64,000 nt of DNA, taken from Nesterenkonia xinjiangensis. Its GTDB lineage: Bacteria; Actinomycetota; Actinomycetes; Actinomycetales; Micrococcaceae. The stretch is taken from the NCBI RefSeq assembly GCF_013410745.1, contig NZ_JACCFY010000001.1, positions 2,480,001 through 2,544,000 of the forward strand. Direction: 5' to 3'. The position numbers and the translations under genes are program-made. Below the pieces are notes generated by a model. That model saw nothing but the letters and a program-made list of their open reading frames with translations. It did no database searches and had not been told where the DNA came from. Positions 53,329-62,411 of this stretch are shown here, in pieces. Every line of letters begins with the position of its first letter. Within the stretch, counting starts at the first letter, position 1.

Positions 53329-53374
53329 CGGCAGTGTCTCCTTCAGGGGGGGCGACCGGTGAGCAGCGGCACAG

Positions 53375-53391
53375 TTTGAACAGTGTTCAAA
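53375..53391. promoter_or_regulatory. BioQ-like biotin operator upstream of bioB
   Basis: TTTGAACAGTGTTCAAA, a perfect 8+8 bp palindrome with one central base, 47 bases before bioB. It fits the TGAAC-N3-GTTCA form of the actinobacterial TetR-type biotin regulator BioQ as I remember it. bioQ itself is not in the window. Confidence 0.65.
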
Positions 53392-53468
53392 AATGCCGGT
53401 GGAATCGAGTGTAGAGCACTCTGCGTCAGTGGCGCCCAGACTCCGTTCGGCGGCGTGCCGGGTTCCCG

Positions 53469-53480
53469 TAGGCTGGACGC
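53469..53480 (+). promoter_or_regulatory. -10 box for leaderless dgt
   Basis: TAGGCT (53469-53474) is six bases before the ATG at 53481. No ribosome-binding site is present. Confidence 0.5.
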
Positions 53481-54803
53481 ATGACTGTGCAGAACGTCGA
53501 ACGGGTCGAGGCCGGCTATGCGGCGCTGCGGTCCGGGTACCGGCCGGAGGACGAGGAGCGGTGGGTCCCCGAACATGGCAAGTCGGTGTACCGGTCCTCC
53601 TTCGAACGGGACCGTGCGCGTCTGCTGCACTCCTCGGCGCTGCGTCGGCTGGGGGCCAAGACCCAGGTGGTCTCACCGGATGCCGACGACTTCGCCCGCA
53701 CCCGCCTCACCCACTCCCTGGAGGTCGCCCAGGTGGGCCGTGACCTGGGACGCATGCTGGGCTGCGACCCCGACGTCGTCGACGCCGCCTGCCTCTCCCA
53801 TGATCTGGGCCACCCGCCCTTCGGACACAACGGCGAGTCCGTGCTCAACGAGCTCATGGGCGACGCCGGCGGCTTCGAAGGCAACGCACAGACCCTGCGC
53901 CTGCTCACCCGGCTGGAGACCAAGCGCTTCCACGCCGACGGACGGTCCGCCGGGCTGAACCTCACCCGGGCCTCGCTGGACGCCGCCGTCAAGTACCCCT
54001 GGCGGCAGCATGAGGCGCCGTCCCGAGCGGACGGGACCCGCAGTCCGAAGTTCGGCGCCTACGAGGACGACGTCGAGGTGTTCGCATGGATCCGCGAGGG
54101 TGTCCAGGGTCGTCGCCAGTCCATGGAGGCTCAGGTGATGGACGCGGCGGATGACATCGCCTACTCGGTGCACGACGTTGAGGACGGGATCTTCTCGGGG
54201 CAGTTCCAGCTGCGCTTCCTGGAGGTCCCGTTGCAGCGCAAGCGCGTGGTGCAGGTGACCAAGGAGTGGTACCTGCCGGGGACTGAGGAGGACCGCATCG
54301 AGGAGGCTTTCGACCGGCTCTCCGCGATGGACGGATGGGTCCGTGAGTCCGATGGCTCGCGTCGTTCTCTCGCCGCCCTGAAGAACATGACCAGCGAGCT
54401 GATCGGCCGGTTCTGCGGCGCCATCTACATCGCCACCCGCGAGGCCCACGGGGACCGACCGCTGGTGCGCCACGAGGCCGATCTGGTGGTGCCTCAGGAG
54501 ACCGTGGAGGAGATCTCCGCGATGAAGGGGCTCGCCGCGGCCTACATCATGACCTCTGAGCAGCAGAAGCCGGTCTACCTGCGTCAGTCTGAGGTGCTCG
54601 AAGCGCTGGTGACGCTGCTCTCCGAGACGGAGGAGCGCTATCTGGAGCCCATGTTCCGACAGGACTGGCGGGATGCCGCGGACGACGTCGCCCGCCGTCG
54701 AGTGATCATCGACCAAGTCGCCTCACTGACCGATGGCGCAGCCTTGGAGTGGTACTACGCGCTGGTCCAAGGTCGGCCGTTCGCCAACCGGCTCTTCGGC
54801 TGA
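53481..54803 (+). CDS. dgt: Deoxyguanosinetriphosphate triphosphohydrolase-like HD protein
   Basis: 440 residues hydrolysing dNTPs to nucleoside and triphosphate. Metal-binding H78 ([10 protein letters not shown]), H107-D108 ([15 protein letters not shown]) and a distal Asp in [17 protein letters not shown] complete the HD set. Normal length for the actinobacterial dGTPase branch. Divergent from bioB over a 150-bp region. Confidence 0.9.
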   Translation: MTVQNVERVEAGYAALRSGYRPEDEERWVPEHGKSVYRSSFERDRARLLHSSALRRLGAKTQVVSPDADDFARTRLTHSLEVAQVGRDLGRMLGCDPDVVDAACLSHDLGHPPFGHNGESVLNELMGDAGGFEGNAQTLRLLTRLETKRFHADGRSAGLNLTRASLDAAVKYPWRQHEAPSRADGTRSPKFGAYEDDVEVFAWIREGVQGRRQSMEAQVMDAADDIAYSVHDVEDGIFSGQFQLRFLEVPLQRKRVVQVTKEWYLPGTEEDRIEEAFDRLSAMDGWVRESDGSRRSLAALKNMTSELIGRFCGAIYIATREAHGDRPLVRHEADLVVPQETVEEISAMKGLAAAYIMTSEQQKPVYLRQSEVLEALVTLLSETEERYLEPMFRQDWRDAADDVARRRVIIDQVASLTDGAALEWYYALVQGRPFANRLFG

Positions 54804-54832
54804 GCTCCGCGCTAGGTCGGTCCGCGGCTCAG
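54800..54832. terminator. Bidirectional terminator between dgt and the VOC gene
   Basis: CTGAG + CCGCG (54800-54811, 2-base bulge) pairs with CGCGG + CTCAG (54823-54832) over 10 bp, overlapping the dgt stop codon. Confidence 0.5.
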
Positions 54833-55224
54833 GAGGCCGCCACCTCCGCCTCGGAGCGGAGCACGCAGAACTGGTTGCCCTCGGGGTCGGCGAAGACCAC
54901 CCAGCCGGAGCCGGGGCCGTGGATGCCCCGGCGATCGGCGACCTCCACCGCGCCGAGGGCACGCACCCTTTCGATCTCCGCATCCCGCCCGCCCGTCCGG
55001 GGCCTGAGGTCCAGATGGATCATCGGGGCCTGCGCGGAGGCGTCCGGCACCTGGAGGAAGAGCAGCTGGTGTCCGGTGCCGGGGTCGATGATCATGCAGT
55101 GATCATGCCCCGGCTCGTTGGGGTCCCCAGGGATGTCGGTGTAGTCCAGCAGGCGCTTCCACCATTCGGAGAGGGCGTAGGCGTCGGTGCAGCTGATCGT
55201 GGTGTGAGAGACGAAGCAGGTCAT
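54829..55224 (-). CDS. VOC-family protein
   Basis: 131-residue glyoxalase-fold protein (SHTTISCTDAYALSEWWKRLLDY; MIHLDLRP; GWVVFADPEGNQFCVLRSEAE), similar to PhnB/antibiotic-resistance-like VOC proteins of unknown substrate. The ATG at 55224 is chosen over GTG 55230 because TACGCT (55231-55236, minus strand) is six bases before it, fitting a leaderless transcript. Confidence 0.72.
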   Translation of the reverse strand: MTCFVSHTTISCTDAYALSEWWKRLLDYTDIPGDPNEPGHDHCMIIDPGTGHQLLFLQVPDASAQAPMIHLDLRPRTGGRDAEIERVRALGAVEVADRRGIHGPGSGWVVFADPEGNQFCVLRSEAEVAAS

Positions 55225-55320
55225 CGGCACAGCGTAGACCGTGTGATGTCGCAGGGGGATGGGCGCTAGACTCGGGGTCGACCGTCACCAAGTGAGCACC
55301 CCGTCAGGTTGGAGAATCCC

Positions 55321-55917
55321 ATGACCTCCGCGGATCCCACGACCATGCTGAGCGCCGAGGAGCTGCATGACATGCTCGTCGAGGGCGCTGAGCCGCTGAT
55401 GCTGGATGTGCGTTCTGCTGCGGAGCACCGCGGCGCCCGCATCCCCGGTTCGGTGCTGGTCCCCGAGGACCTGGTTCGCGCCGAGACCCAGGCGCTCGCC
55501 GAGGCCTTGGATGAGGCGGACCGACCCGTGGTGCTGCTCTGCCAGGCCGGGCCGCGCTCTCAGCAGGCCCATGATCGGCTGGTCGGCGCCGGGGCTGAAG
55601 GGCTCCGGGTGCTCGACGGCGGCCTGGTTCGCTACCGCGCCGTGGCCGGAGACGGCGCCGTCGAGCTGGGCTCAGGCCCCTGGGCGATGGAACGCCAGGT
55701 CCGCATGGCGGCCGGCTCGCTGGTGCTGGCCGGGCTGGTCGGCGGGCGCTTCCTCGGTCCGAAGGCCCGCGTGGTGTCCGGAGCGATCGCGTCCGGGCTG
55801 ATCTACTCAGCCGCCTCGGACACCTGCGGGATGGCGAAAGTCCTGGCCCGGATGCCGTGGAACCAGAGCCAGGACGCACCCATCGGCCTCCAGGACGTCC
55901 TGACTCGGCTGAACTGA
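55321..55917 (+). CDS. Rhodanese-domain membrane protein (YgaP-like)
   Basis: 198 residues. An N-terminal rhodanese domain (about 8-105) carries the catalytic Cys in LLCQAGPRSQQAHDRL. A C-terminal DUF2892-type hairpin of two membrane helices (about 125-165, LVLAGLVGGRFLGPKARVVSGAIASGLIYSA, read across the pair) anchors it. YgaP relatives move sulfane sulfur at the membrane. The Met at 55321 follows GGAGAA. Confidence 0.8.
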   Translation: MTSADPTTMLSAEELHDMLVEGAEPLMLDVRSAAEHRGARIPGSVLVPEDLVRAETQALAEALDEADRPVVLLCQAGPRSQQAHDRLVGAGAEGLRVLDGGLVRYRAVAGDGAVELGSGPWAMERQVRMAAGSLVLAGLVGGRFLGPKARVVSGAIASGLIYSAASDTCGMAKVLARMPWNQSQDAPIGLQDVLTRLN

Positions 55918-55950
55918 GCGCCTCAGGCTCGGAACACCGCGGGCGCTCAG
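55914..55950. terminator. Bidirectional terminator between rhodanese and ybaK genes
   Basis: CTGAGCGCC (55914-55922) and GGCGCTCAG (55942-55950) are perfect complements with a 19-base loop, spanning both convergent stop codons. Confidence 0.55.
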
Positions 55951-56531
55951 CCCGGCGGCGCGGTCCTGGTGATGTCGGCGGTGACGACGTCATAGGCGGC
56001 GAACAGCGCCGCAGAATCGACGAACAGGCTCAGCCCGGCGGCTCCTGCGCCCATGGCGATGCGCCCGGTGATGGACTCGTCGGCATAGATCGGCCAACGG
56101 ACGCCCTCGGCGCTCTCGGCTCCGAAGGGCGTGATCGTGCCGGGCCGGTGCCCGGTGGCCTCCACGGCTTCCTCCGGGGCGGTCATGGACATCTTCTTCA
56201 TCCCTGCGAGGCGCCGCAGTTTGGCCCAGTCGACCTGCCGGTCCCCGGGGATCAGGGCGAGCACGTAGCTGTGCTCCTTGGTGGTCTGGGTGACCTTGGC
56301 TCTGGCCACCAGCGTCTTGACGATCTCCCGAGGTTCGACGCCGACGGCTGCGGCGGCCTCCTGGAGTGAGTTCGCCTGGCCGCGCCGGATGAATCGCAGC
56401 TGGACCCCATGGGCGTCGGCGTCGCGGAGCAGCCGCTCCACGGAGGCGCGGTCCTCCTCGCTGAGGATGGCATCTGCCGGCCCGCCGGCGGCGAGTCCGG
56501 CGGTGGCCGCCGGATCAGGGGTCGTCTCCAT
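55947..56531 (-). CDS. ybaK: YbaK/EbsC-type aminoacyl-tRNA deacylase
   Basis: 194 residues, one INS-like editing domain. Conserved lysine in REIVKTLVA, LIPGDRQVDWAKLRRLAGMKKMSM, and GTITPFG near the active site. Related proteins clear mischarged Cys-tRNA(Pro) or similar. Starts seven bases downstream of the methyltransferase stop, so the two probably form an operon. Confidence 0.82.
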   Translation of the reverse strand: METTPDPAATAGLAAGGPADAILSEEDRASVERLLRDADAHGVQLRFIRRGQANSLQEAAAAVGVEPREIVKTLVARAKVTQTTKEHSYVLALIPGDRQVDWAKLRRLAGMKKMSMTAPEEAVEATGHRPGTITPFGAESAEGVRWPIYADESITGRIAMGAGAAGLSLFVDSAALFAAYDVVTADITRTAPPG

Positions 56532-56538
56532 GACGGGG

Positions 56539-57366
56539 TCAACCCGAGATCGAGGCCCCTGATTCCCCGCGCGCTGAGCCCGCGGCCAGCACGAGCGTCG
56601 CGAAGCCCATATGCCCGTGGTGTCCGCGCAGCCAGGAGCGGCGCAGGGTGTCGAGCCGCTCGCGCAGCGCAGGGGCCTCCGGATGATCCGGGTTCTCCAG
56701 CAGCCACTCTTCCTGGTTGCGGGTCATCCCACACTCGAAGTGATTCCATTCGTCGACGGTTGCCTCGTGCAGGTCCAGAAGGCGCCAGCCGGCCTGGGCG
56801 GCGGCCTCGACGACGTCGGGCAGCAGGTGGCTGTCGGATAGGGACGCGCCCTCCCACATCTGGGCCAGGCGGTCCTGGTCCGGCAGCCGGGCCCAGTGGT
56901 CGACGCCGAAGAGCAGCCGTGTGCCGGGGGCGGCGAGTCCCCGCAGCCGCAGCAGCGCTGCGGCGGGGGAGCCGCCCAGTGCGTGCCAGGAGCCGAGGCA
57001 GATCAGGGCATCGGCGCTCTCGGCCGTCCCGGCCAGCTCCACGCCGTCCTGCACGCGCAGCTCCACGCGGTCCTGGACGCCCAGCCGTGCGGCGCGCTCC
57101 TGGCCGCGGAGGATGTCCTGCTCCTCGAGGTCGACGCCCAGGCCGTGGGCGCCGGGCACCGCCATCACCGTGCGCAGCAGCTGCTCCGCCCAGCCACAGC
57201 CGACGTCGATGATCCGGCGCGGTGAGATCTCGGTGAGCTCGGTGATGAGCTGCTCGGACCGGGTGACGCTCATGGGGGAGCCGAAGGCGAGATCGAGGCC
57301 GTTGACCGGAGGTCCTGAGGGCACGGTGGCGTCCTGGGATGTGATCGGTGTCTCCATGTGAGGCAT
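56539..57366 (-). CDS. Class I SAM-dependent methyltransferase
   Basis: 275 residues. SAM-binding motif I IIDVGCGWAEQLL, acidic loop LGVDLEEQ, motif with SADALICLGSWHALGG, and GTRLLFGVDHWAR. The substrate cannot be predicted. TAGGGT (57373-57378, minus strand) is six bases before the ATG at 57366, suggesting a leaderless transcript. It diverges from dnaG. Confidence 0.75.
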   Translation of the reverse strand: MPHMETPITSQDATVPSGPPVNGLDLAFGSPMSVTRSEQLITELTEISPRRIIDVGCGWAEQLLRTVMAVPGAHGLGVDLEEQDILRGQERAARLGVQDRVELRVQDGVELAGTAESADALICLGSWHALGGSPAAALLRLRGLAAPGTRLLFGVDHWARLPDQDRLAQMWEGASLSDSHLLPDVVEAAAQAGWRLLDLHEATVDEWNHFECGMTRNQEEWLLENPDHPEAPALRERLDTLRRSWLRGHHGHMGFATLVLAAGSARGESGASISG

Positions 57367-57480
57367 GGGCGGACCCTATCCGGGGCCGCGCACCGGGTGC
57401 CACCCCTGGGTGGTCGCGCCGGTTCACCACCGACGTCGTGGGCCTGTGGACAACAGGCGCGAGGATTTGCCACGACTGGC

Positions 57481-57492
57481 TAGAGTTGTCCT
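57481..57492 (+). promoter_or_regulatory. -10 box for leaderless dnaG
   Basis: TAGAGT (57481-57486) is six bases before the GTG at 57493. No ribosome-binding site is present, notable for an essential replication gene. Confidence 0.5.
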
Positions 57493-59493
57493 GTGGCAGG
57501 ACTGATCAAGCGTGAAGACATCGACGCCGTGCGCGAGCGTGTCGACCTGCGCGAGGTCGTCGAGCAGTTCGTGACGCTCAAGGGTGCGGGCATCGGCTCG
57601 TGGAAAGGGCTCTGCCCGTTCCACGACGAGCGCACTCCCAGCTTTCACATCCGCCCCCATGTGGGCACCTACCACTGCTTCGGCTGTGGCGAGTCCGGCG
57701 ATGTCATCGCCTTCCTGATGGCACTGGAGCACACCTCGTTCCAGGAGACGGTGGAGCGGCTGGCGGAGAAGGCCGGGATCACGTTGCGCTACGAGGACGG
57801 CGGCACCGGGCCCACCAAGCAGGAGGTCGGCCGCCGGCAGCGCCTGCTGGACGCACACAAGATCGCCGACGAATTCTTCCAGGCCCAGCTGCAGACCCCT
57901 GAGGCGCAGATCGGCCGGGAGTTCCTGACCGGGCGTGGCTTCACCCGGGAGCACGCCCAGCAGTTCTCGGTGGGCTTCGCGCCCAAGAGCTGGGACGCTC
58001 TGCTGAAGCATCTGCGTGCCCAGCGGTTCCACGATGAGGAGGAGCTGCGGCAGACCGGGCTGTTCTCCGAGGGGAGCCGTGGACTCTACGACCGTTTCCG
58101 GGGCCGCCTGATCTGGCCCATCCGGGACATGACCGGCAACACCGTGGGGTTCGGCGGCCGACGTCTCTTCGATGACGACAAGGGCCCGAAGTACCTGAAC
58201 TCCCCGGAGACCCAGATCTACAAGAAGTCGCAGGTGCTCTACGGCATCGACCTGGCCAAGCGGAGCATCGCGAAGAAGCGTGAGCTGGTCGTCGTCGAGG
58301 GCTACACCGATGTGATGGCCTGCCATGTGGCCGGGGTGGACACCGCGGTGGCCACCTGTGGCACCGCATTCGGCGAGGGGCACGTGAAGATCTCCCGGCG
58401 GCTGCTCTCCGACGACGGCGGAGGCGGAGAGGTCATCTTCACCTTCGACGGCGATGAGGCCGGTCAGACCGCCGCGCTGAAGGCCTTCAAAGAGGACCAC
58501 ATGTTCCTGGCCCATACGTTCATCGCGATCGGACCTGAGGGTATGGACCCCTGCGATGTGCGCCAACATCGCGGTGATGACGCGGTGGAGGAACTCATCC
58601 GCTCTCGGCGGCCGCTGTTCGAGTTCGCGATCCGTGCCGGCATGAAGGACTACGACCTCTCCACGGTGGAGGGGCGGGTCGGGGCGCTGCGCTACGCCGC
58701 CCCGGTGGTGGCCGGCATCAAGGACTCGGCCCTGCGCCCGGCCTACACCCGGGAGCTGGCAGGTTGGCTGGGCATGGACATGGATGACGTGGCCCGCGCG
58801 GTGCACCAGTCTCGCGGGCAGGCTCCGCAGCGCGGCGGCTCCGCAGGGCAGGGCCCTCAGCGCGGGCAGCAGCGCGGACCCCAGGAAGCGCCTGGCGGCG
58901 ACGTCGGGCACCAGCATGCCCACGTCCCTTCGGAGGACATGTATGCCCCCGGCCCTGAGGACTTCGGTGAGCCGCATCCTGGCCGGGGCCCCGGGACCGC
59001 CTCCCGGGCGCAGCAGTTCCCCCGGCCGGACACCCGTGACCCCGCGGTCATGATGGAGCGGCAGGCTCTGGAGGTGATCATCCAGCACCCCACCCGGCTG
59101 ACCGCCGAGCAATGGGAGGAGATCTTCACCGTCCGTTTCACCGCCCCGGCTCACGCGGCGGTGCATGCGGGGATCCGCAGTGCAGCCGCCTCGGCCACGG
59201 ACCCGCGGAACTGGGTCAGTGCGGTCAGCGAGGAGGTGCCGCAGCCGCTGCGCTCTCTGGTCGGGGAGCTGGCCCTGGCCCAGCTTCCGGCCCGCACCGA
59301 GGACGGCGTCGAGGCCTATTGCCAGTCCATCCTCAACCGCCTGGTGGAGCTGAAGATCACGCATCAGAAGGCTGATCTGCTGGGGCGGCTGCAGCGCATG
59401 GACCCGGCGGCGGACCCGGAGGAGTATCAGCGGCTCAACCGCGAGGTCATGGAGCTCGAACGGCGCCGTCGCGCACTTCGCGCCGAGGACTGA
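57493..59493 (+). CDS. dnaG: DNA primase
   Basis: 666 residues. N-terminal zinc finger with C41, H44, C62, C65 (CPFH...CFGC), then the RNA-polymerase domain (GFGGRRLFDDDKGPKYLNSPET) with TOPRIM motif LVVVEGYTDVMA and FTFDGDEAG. A Gln/Gly/Pro-rich linker (about 440-515) precedes the C-terminal helicase-binding region. It makes RNA primers for replication and works with DnaB. GTG start, leaderless by position of the TAGAGT box. Confidence 0.93.
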   Translation: MAGLIKREDIDAVRERVDLREVVEQFVTLKGAGIGSWKGLCPFHDERTPSFHIRPHVGTYHCFGCGESGDVIAFLMALEHTSFQETVERLAEKAGITLRYEDGGTGPTKQEVGRRQRLLDAHKIADEFFQAQLQTPEAQIGREFLTGRGFTREHAQQFSVGFAPKSWDALLKHLRAQRFHDEEELRQTGLFSEGSRGLYDRFRGRLIWPIRDMTGNTVGFGGRRLFDDDKGPKYLNSPETQIYKKSQVLYGIDLAKRSIAKKRELVVVEGYTDVMACHVAGVDTAVATCGTAFGEGHVKISRRLLSDDGGGGEVIFTFDGDEAGQTAALKAFKEDHMFLAHTFIAIGPEGMDPCDVRQHRGDDAVEELIRSRRPLFEFAIRAGMKDYDLSTVEGRVGALRYAAPVVAGIKDSALRPAYTRELAGWLGMDMDDVARAVHQSRGQAPQRGGSAGQGPQRGQQRGPQEAPGGDVGHQHAHVPSEDMYAPGPEDFGEPHPGRGPGTASRAQQFPRPDTRDPAVMMERQALEVIIQHPTRLTAEQWEEIFTVRFTAPAHAAVHAGIRSAAASATDPRNWVSAVSEEVPQPLRSLVGELALAQLPARTEDGVEAYCQSILNRLVELKITHQKADLLGRLQRMDPAADPEEYQRLNREVMELERRRRALRAED

Positions 59494-59495
59494 TT

Positions 59496-59516
59496 CAGCC
59501 TACGGACCGCAGGCTG
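59496..59516 (+). terminator. Short hairpin after dnaG
   Basis: CAGCCT (59496-59501) pairs with AGGCTG (59511-59516), loop of nine bases, directly after the stop. The 202-bp gap to ppc holds no other feature I can support. Confidence 0.35.
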
Positions 59517-59695
59517 CGCCGTCGTCGTGAGGCCCGCGCGCCGTCTCGGCATGTGGCCCTCCACGTGCTGTGGATCTCATCACAGGCGCGGGGCTTGGTA
59601 CCGTGGACTACGCTTCTGCGTGACGACGGGGTCGCGCGCACCTCCCTCATGTACATCTCGCGGAGTCTCTCCGCGGCCAGACACAGGAGATTCGC

Positions 59696-62374
59696 ATGCC
59701 CCATCAGTCCCTGGCACCTGCGCGCACCCGCATCGCCGCCACGCACGAGATCCCCGAGGCCATGCGTCGCGACGTCGGCCTCCTCGGCGAGCTGCTCGGG
59801 CAGGTCCTCACCGAGTACGGCAGCCCTGGCCTGCTCGAGGACGTCGAGGCGCTGCGGGAGCTGACCATCGCCGCCCTGGAGGACGCCGACGGCCAAATCC
59901 TGGCGCGGGCCGAGGAGCTGGTCGAGTCGTTCTCCGCGGACCGGGCCAAGGAGGTCGCCCGCGCCTTCACCTGCTACTTCCTGCTGGCCAACCTCGCCGA
60001 GGAGCAGCACCGCATCCGCACCCTGCGTGTGCGGGACGGAGAAGTGCCGCTGGAAGAGCAGCAGCCGGCGGACTCCGTGGCCGCCGCGTTCGCGCACCTC
60101 CGGGAGGAGGTCGGCCAGGAGGAAGCCGAGCGCAGGCTCAGGGAGCTGCGCTTCCACGCGGTGCTCACGGCCCACCCCACGGAGGCGCGCCGCAACGCGA
60201 TCGCCGCATCGGTGCGTCGCATCGGGGACCTCGTCGATCGTCGGGACGACCCGCGCATGGGCACCGGCGCGCTGGCGCAGAACCGTCGTGAGCTGCTCGA
60301 AGAGATCGACAACATGTGGCGCACCGCCCAGCTGCGGGTGTCCAGCCCATCCCCGCTGGACGAGGTGCGCACCGCGCTGGCAGTCTTCGACTCCTCCTTC
60401 TCGAAGGTCTTCACCCGGGCCTACCGCCGCATGGACGACTGGCTCCAGGGTCAGGCGGGCGGCACCGCAGCGCCCAAGGCGCCGGCCTTCATCCGGCTGG
60501 GCTCCTGGATCGGCGGCGACCGGGACGGGAACCCCAACGTCACCGCCTCGATCACCCGTGCCGCCGTCGCACAGGCTGCCGACCGGGTACTCGGTGACCT
60601 GGAGGCGCGTGCTCGCGCCGTAGGGCTGGCGATGACCCTCGACGACCGCTACACCTCGCCCAGCGACGAGCTCTCCGCCCTGTGGGGCCGCCAGCGTCAG
60701 CTTTCGGAGGAGCTCACCGACCAGGCCGCCCAGCACTCTCCCCGCGAACAGCACCGCCAGGTGCTGCTGGCCGTGGCCGGCCGCCTGGCCGCCACCCGTG
60801 CCCGCGACGCGGACCTGTCCTATGACGGACCCGAGGAGCTCATCGCCGATCTCCGGATCGTCCAGGCCTCGCTGGTCTCCGGCGGGGCGACGCGCGCGGC
60901 CCATGGTGATCTGCAGGAGCTGATCTGGCAGGTGGAGACCTTCGGCTTCCACCTGGCCGAGCTGGAGGTCCGCCAGCACTCCAAGGTGCATGCCCAGACC
61001 CTGGCCTGGCTCGAGGACCCGGAGGGCGCCGGGAAGACGGCGGTGCCGGGAGAGGAGGTCATCGAGACGTTCCGTGCGATCGCCTCGGTGCAGCAGCGCT
61101 TCGGTGTCGACGCCTGCCGACGCTACATCGTCTCCTTCACCCAGTCCGCGCAGAACCTCGCCGACGTCTACACGCTGGCGGAGAAGGCCCTCGGCGGGGT
61201 GGAGAACGCCCCGGTGCTCGATGTCATCCCGCTGTTCGAGACCTATGAGGACCTGCAGAACGCTCCTCGGATCCTCGAAGAGATGCTCCAGCATCCTGCG
61301 GTCCAGCGCCGGCTGGAGCAGACGGGTCGTCGCATGGAGGTCATGCTCGGCTACTCGGACTCGGCCAAGGACGTCGGCCCCGTGGGCGCCACGCTGGCCC
61401 TCTACGAGGCGCAGGAGAAGATCGCTGCATGGGCGGTGGCGAACAGCATCTCGCTGACCCAGTTCCATGGACGGGGAGGCGCCCTGGGACGCGGCGGCGG
61501 CCCGGCCAACCGGGCGATCCTCGCGCAGCCGCCGCATTCGGTGGATCTTCGGTTCAAGGTCACCGAGCAGGGAGAGGTGATCTCCGCGCGCTACGGCCAC
61601 CCGGAGATCGCGCTGCGTCACATCGAGCAGGTCGCCGCGGCCACGCTGATGGCCTCCGCGCCCTCGACCGAGCAGCGCAACGCCGAGGCTGCCCGACGGT
61701 TCGCTCCGTTGGCCGAGAAGATGGACGCGGTCTCCAGGCGACGCTTCCACGGGCTGGTCGACGCCGAGGGCTTCGCCCCGTGGTTCGCCCAGGTCACCCC
61801 GCAGGACGAGGTCGGGCTGCTGGCCATCGGCTCCCGCCCGGCCAAGCGCGGCCTCTCCGTGGAGTCCCTGGAGGACCTGCGGGCCATCCCGTGGAACTTC
61901 GCCTGGGCGCAGGCGCGCATCAATCTGACCGGCTGGTTCGGGTTGGGCTCCGCGTTGGAGGCCGTGGGGGACCTGGAGGAGCTGCGCGAGGCCTATGCCG
62001 AGTGGCCGCTGTTCCGGGCGCTGATCGACAACATCGAGATGTCGCTGGCCAAGACGGACCGGCGGATCGCCGAACGATACCTGAACCTCGGCGACCGCGA
62101 GGACCTGGCCGGTCTGGTCCTCGAGGAGCTGGATCTGACCACCAAGTGGGTGCTGGCCATCACGGACCAGTCCCGTCTGCTGGAGGACCACCGCGTGCTC
62201 GGACGTGCGGTGGAGCTGCGCAATCCCTACGTGGACGCCCTCTCGCTGCTGCAGCTGCGGGCGCTGCGGGCCCTGCGGACCACCGAGCTGGACGACGCTG
62301 AGATCGAGGATCCGCGGAACCTGCTGCTGATCACGCTCAAGGGCGTCGCCGCCGGCCTGCAGAACACCGGCTGA
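59696..62374 (+). CDS. ppc: Phosphoenolpyruvate carboxylase
   Basis: 892 residues, normal length. It replenishes oxaloacetate from phosphoenolpyruvate and bicarbonate. Catalytic-site blocks VLTAHPTEARRNAI, GSWIGGDRDGNPNVT, GYSDSAKDVGPVGA and FHGRGGALGRGGGP are intact, and the C-terminus ends LKGVAAGLQNTG as usual. Needed when growth on acetyl-CoA and succinyl-CoA-yielding substrates drains the citrate cycle, though no pathway-specific control is seen. Confidence 0.95.
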   Translation: MPHQSLAPARTRIAATHEIPEAMRRDVGLLGELLGQVLTEYGSPGLLEDVEALRELTIAALEDADGQILARAEELVESFSADRAKEVARAFTCYFLLANLAEEQHRIRTLRVRDGEVPLEEQQPADSVAAAFAHLREEVGQEEAERRLRELRFHAVLTAHPTEARRNAIAASVRRIGDLVDRRDDPRMGTGALAQNRRELLEEIDNMWRTAQLRVSSPSPLDEVRTALAVFDSSFSKVFTRAYRRMDDWLQGQAGGTAAPKAPAFIRLGSWIGGDRDGNPNVTASITRAAVAQAADRVLGDLEARARAVGLAMTLDDRYTSPSDELSALWGRQRQLSEELTDQAAQHSPREQHRQVLLAVAGRLAATRARDADLSYDGPEELIADLRIVQASLVSGGATRAAHGDLQELIWQVETFGFHLAELEVRQHSKVHAQTLAWLEDPEGAGKTAVPGEEVIETFRAIASVQQRFGVDACRRYIVSFTQSAQNLADVYTLAEKALGGVENAPVLDVIPLFETYEDLQNAPRILEEMLQHPAVQRRLEQTGRRMEVMLGYSDSAKDVGPVGATLALYEAQEKIAAWAVANSISLTQFHGRGGALGRGGGPANRAILAQPPHSVDLRFKVTEQGEVISARYGHPEIALRHIEQVAAATLMASAPSTEQRNAEAARRFAPLAEKMDAVSRRRFHGLVDAEGFAPWFAQVTPQDEVGLLAIGSRPAKRGLSVESLEDLRAIPWNFAWAQARINLTGWFGLGSALEAVGDLEELREAYAEWPLFRALIDNIEMSLAKTDRRIAERYLNLGDREDLAGLVLEELDLTTKWVLAITDQSRLLEDHRVLGRAVELRNPYVDALSLLQLRALRALRTTELDDAEIEDPRNLLLITLKGVAAGLQNTG

Positions 62375-62398
62375 GCCGCGGGCACCGGCGGCCGCCAG

Positions 62399-62411
62399 TA
62401 TGATGTCCCCC
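62399..62411 (+). promoter_or_regulatory. -10 box for leaderless S9 peptidase gene
   Basis: TATGAT (62399-62404) is seven bases before the ATG at 62412. No ribosome-binding site is present. Confidence 0.5.
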
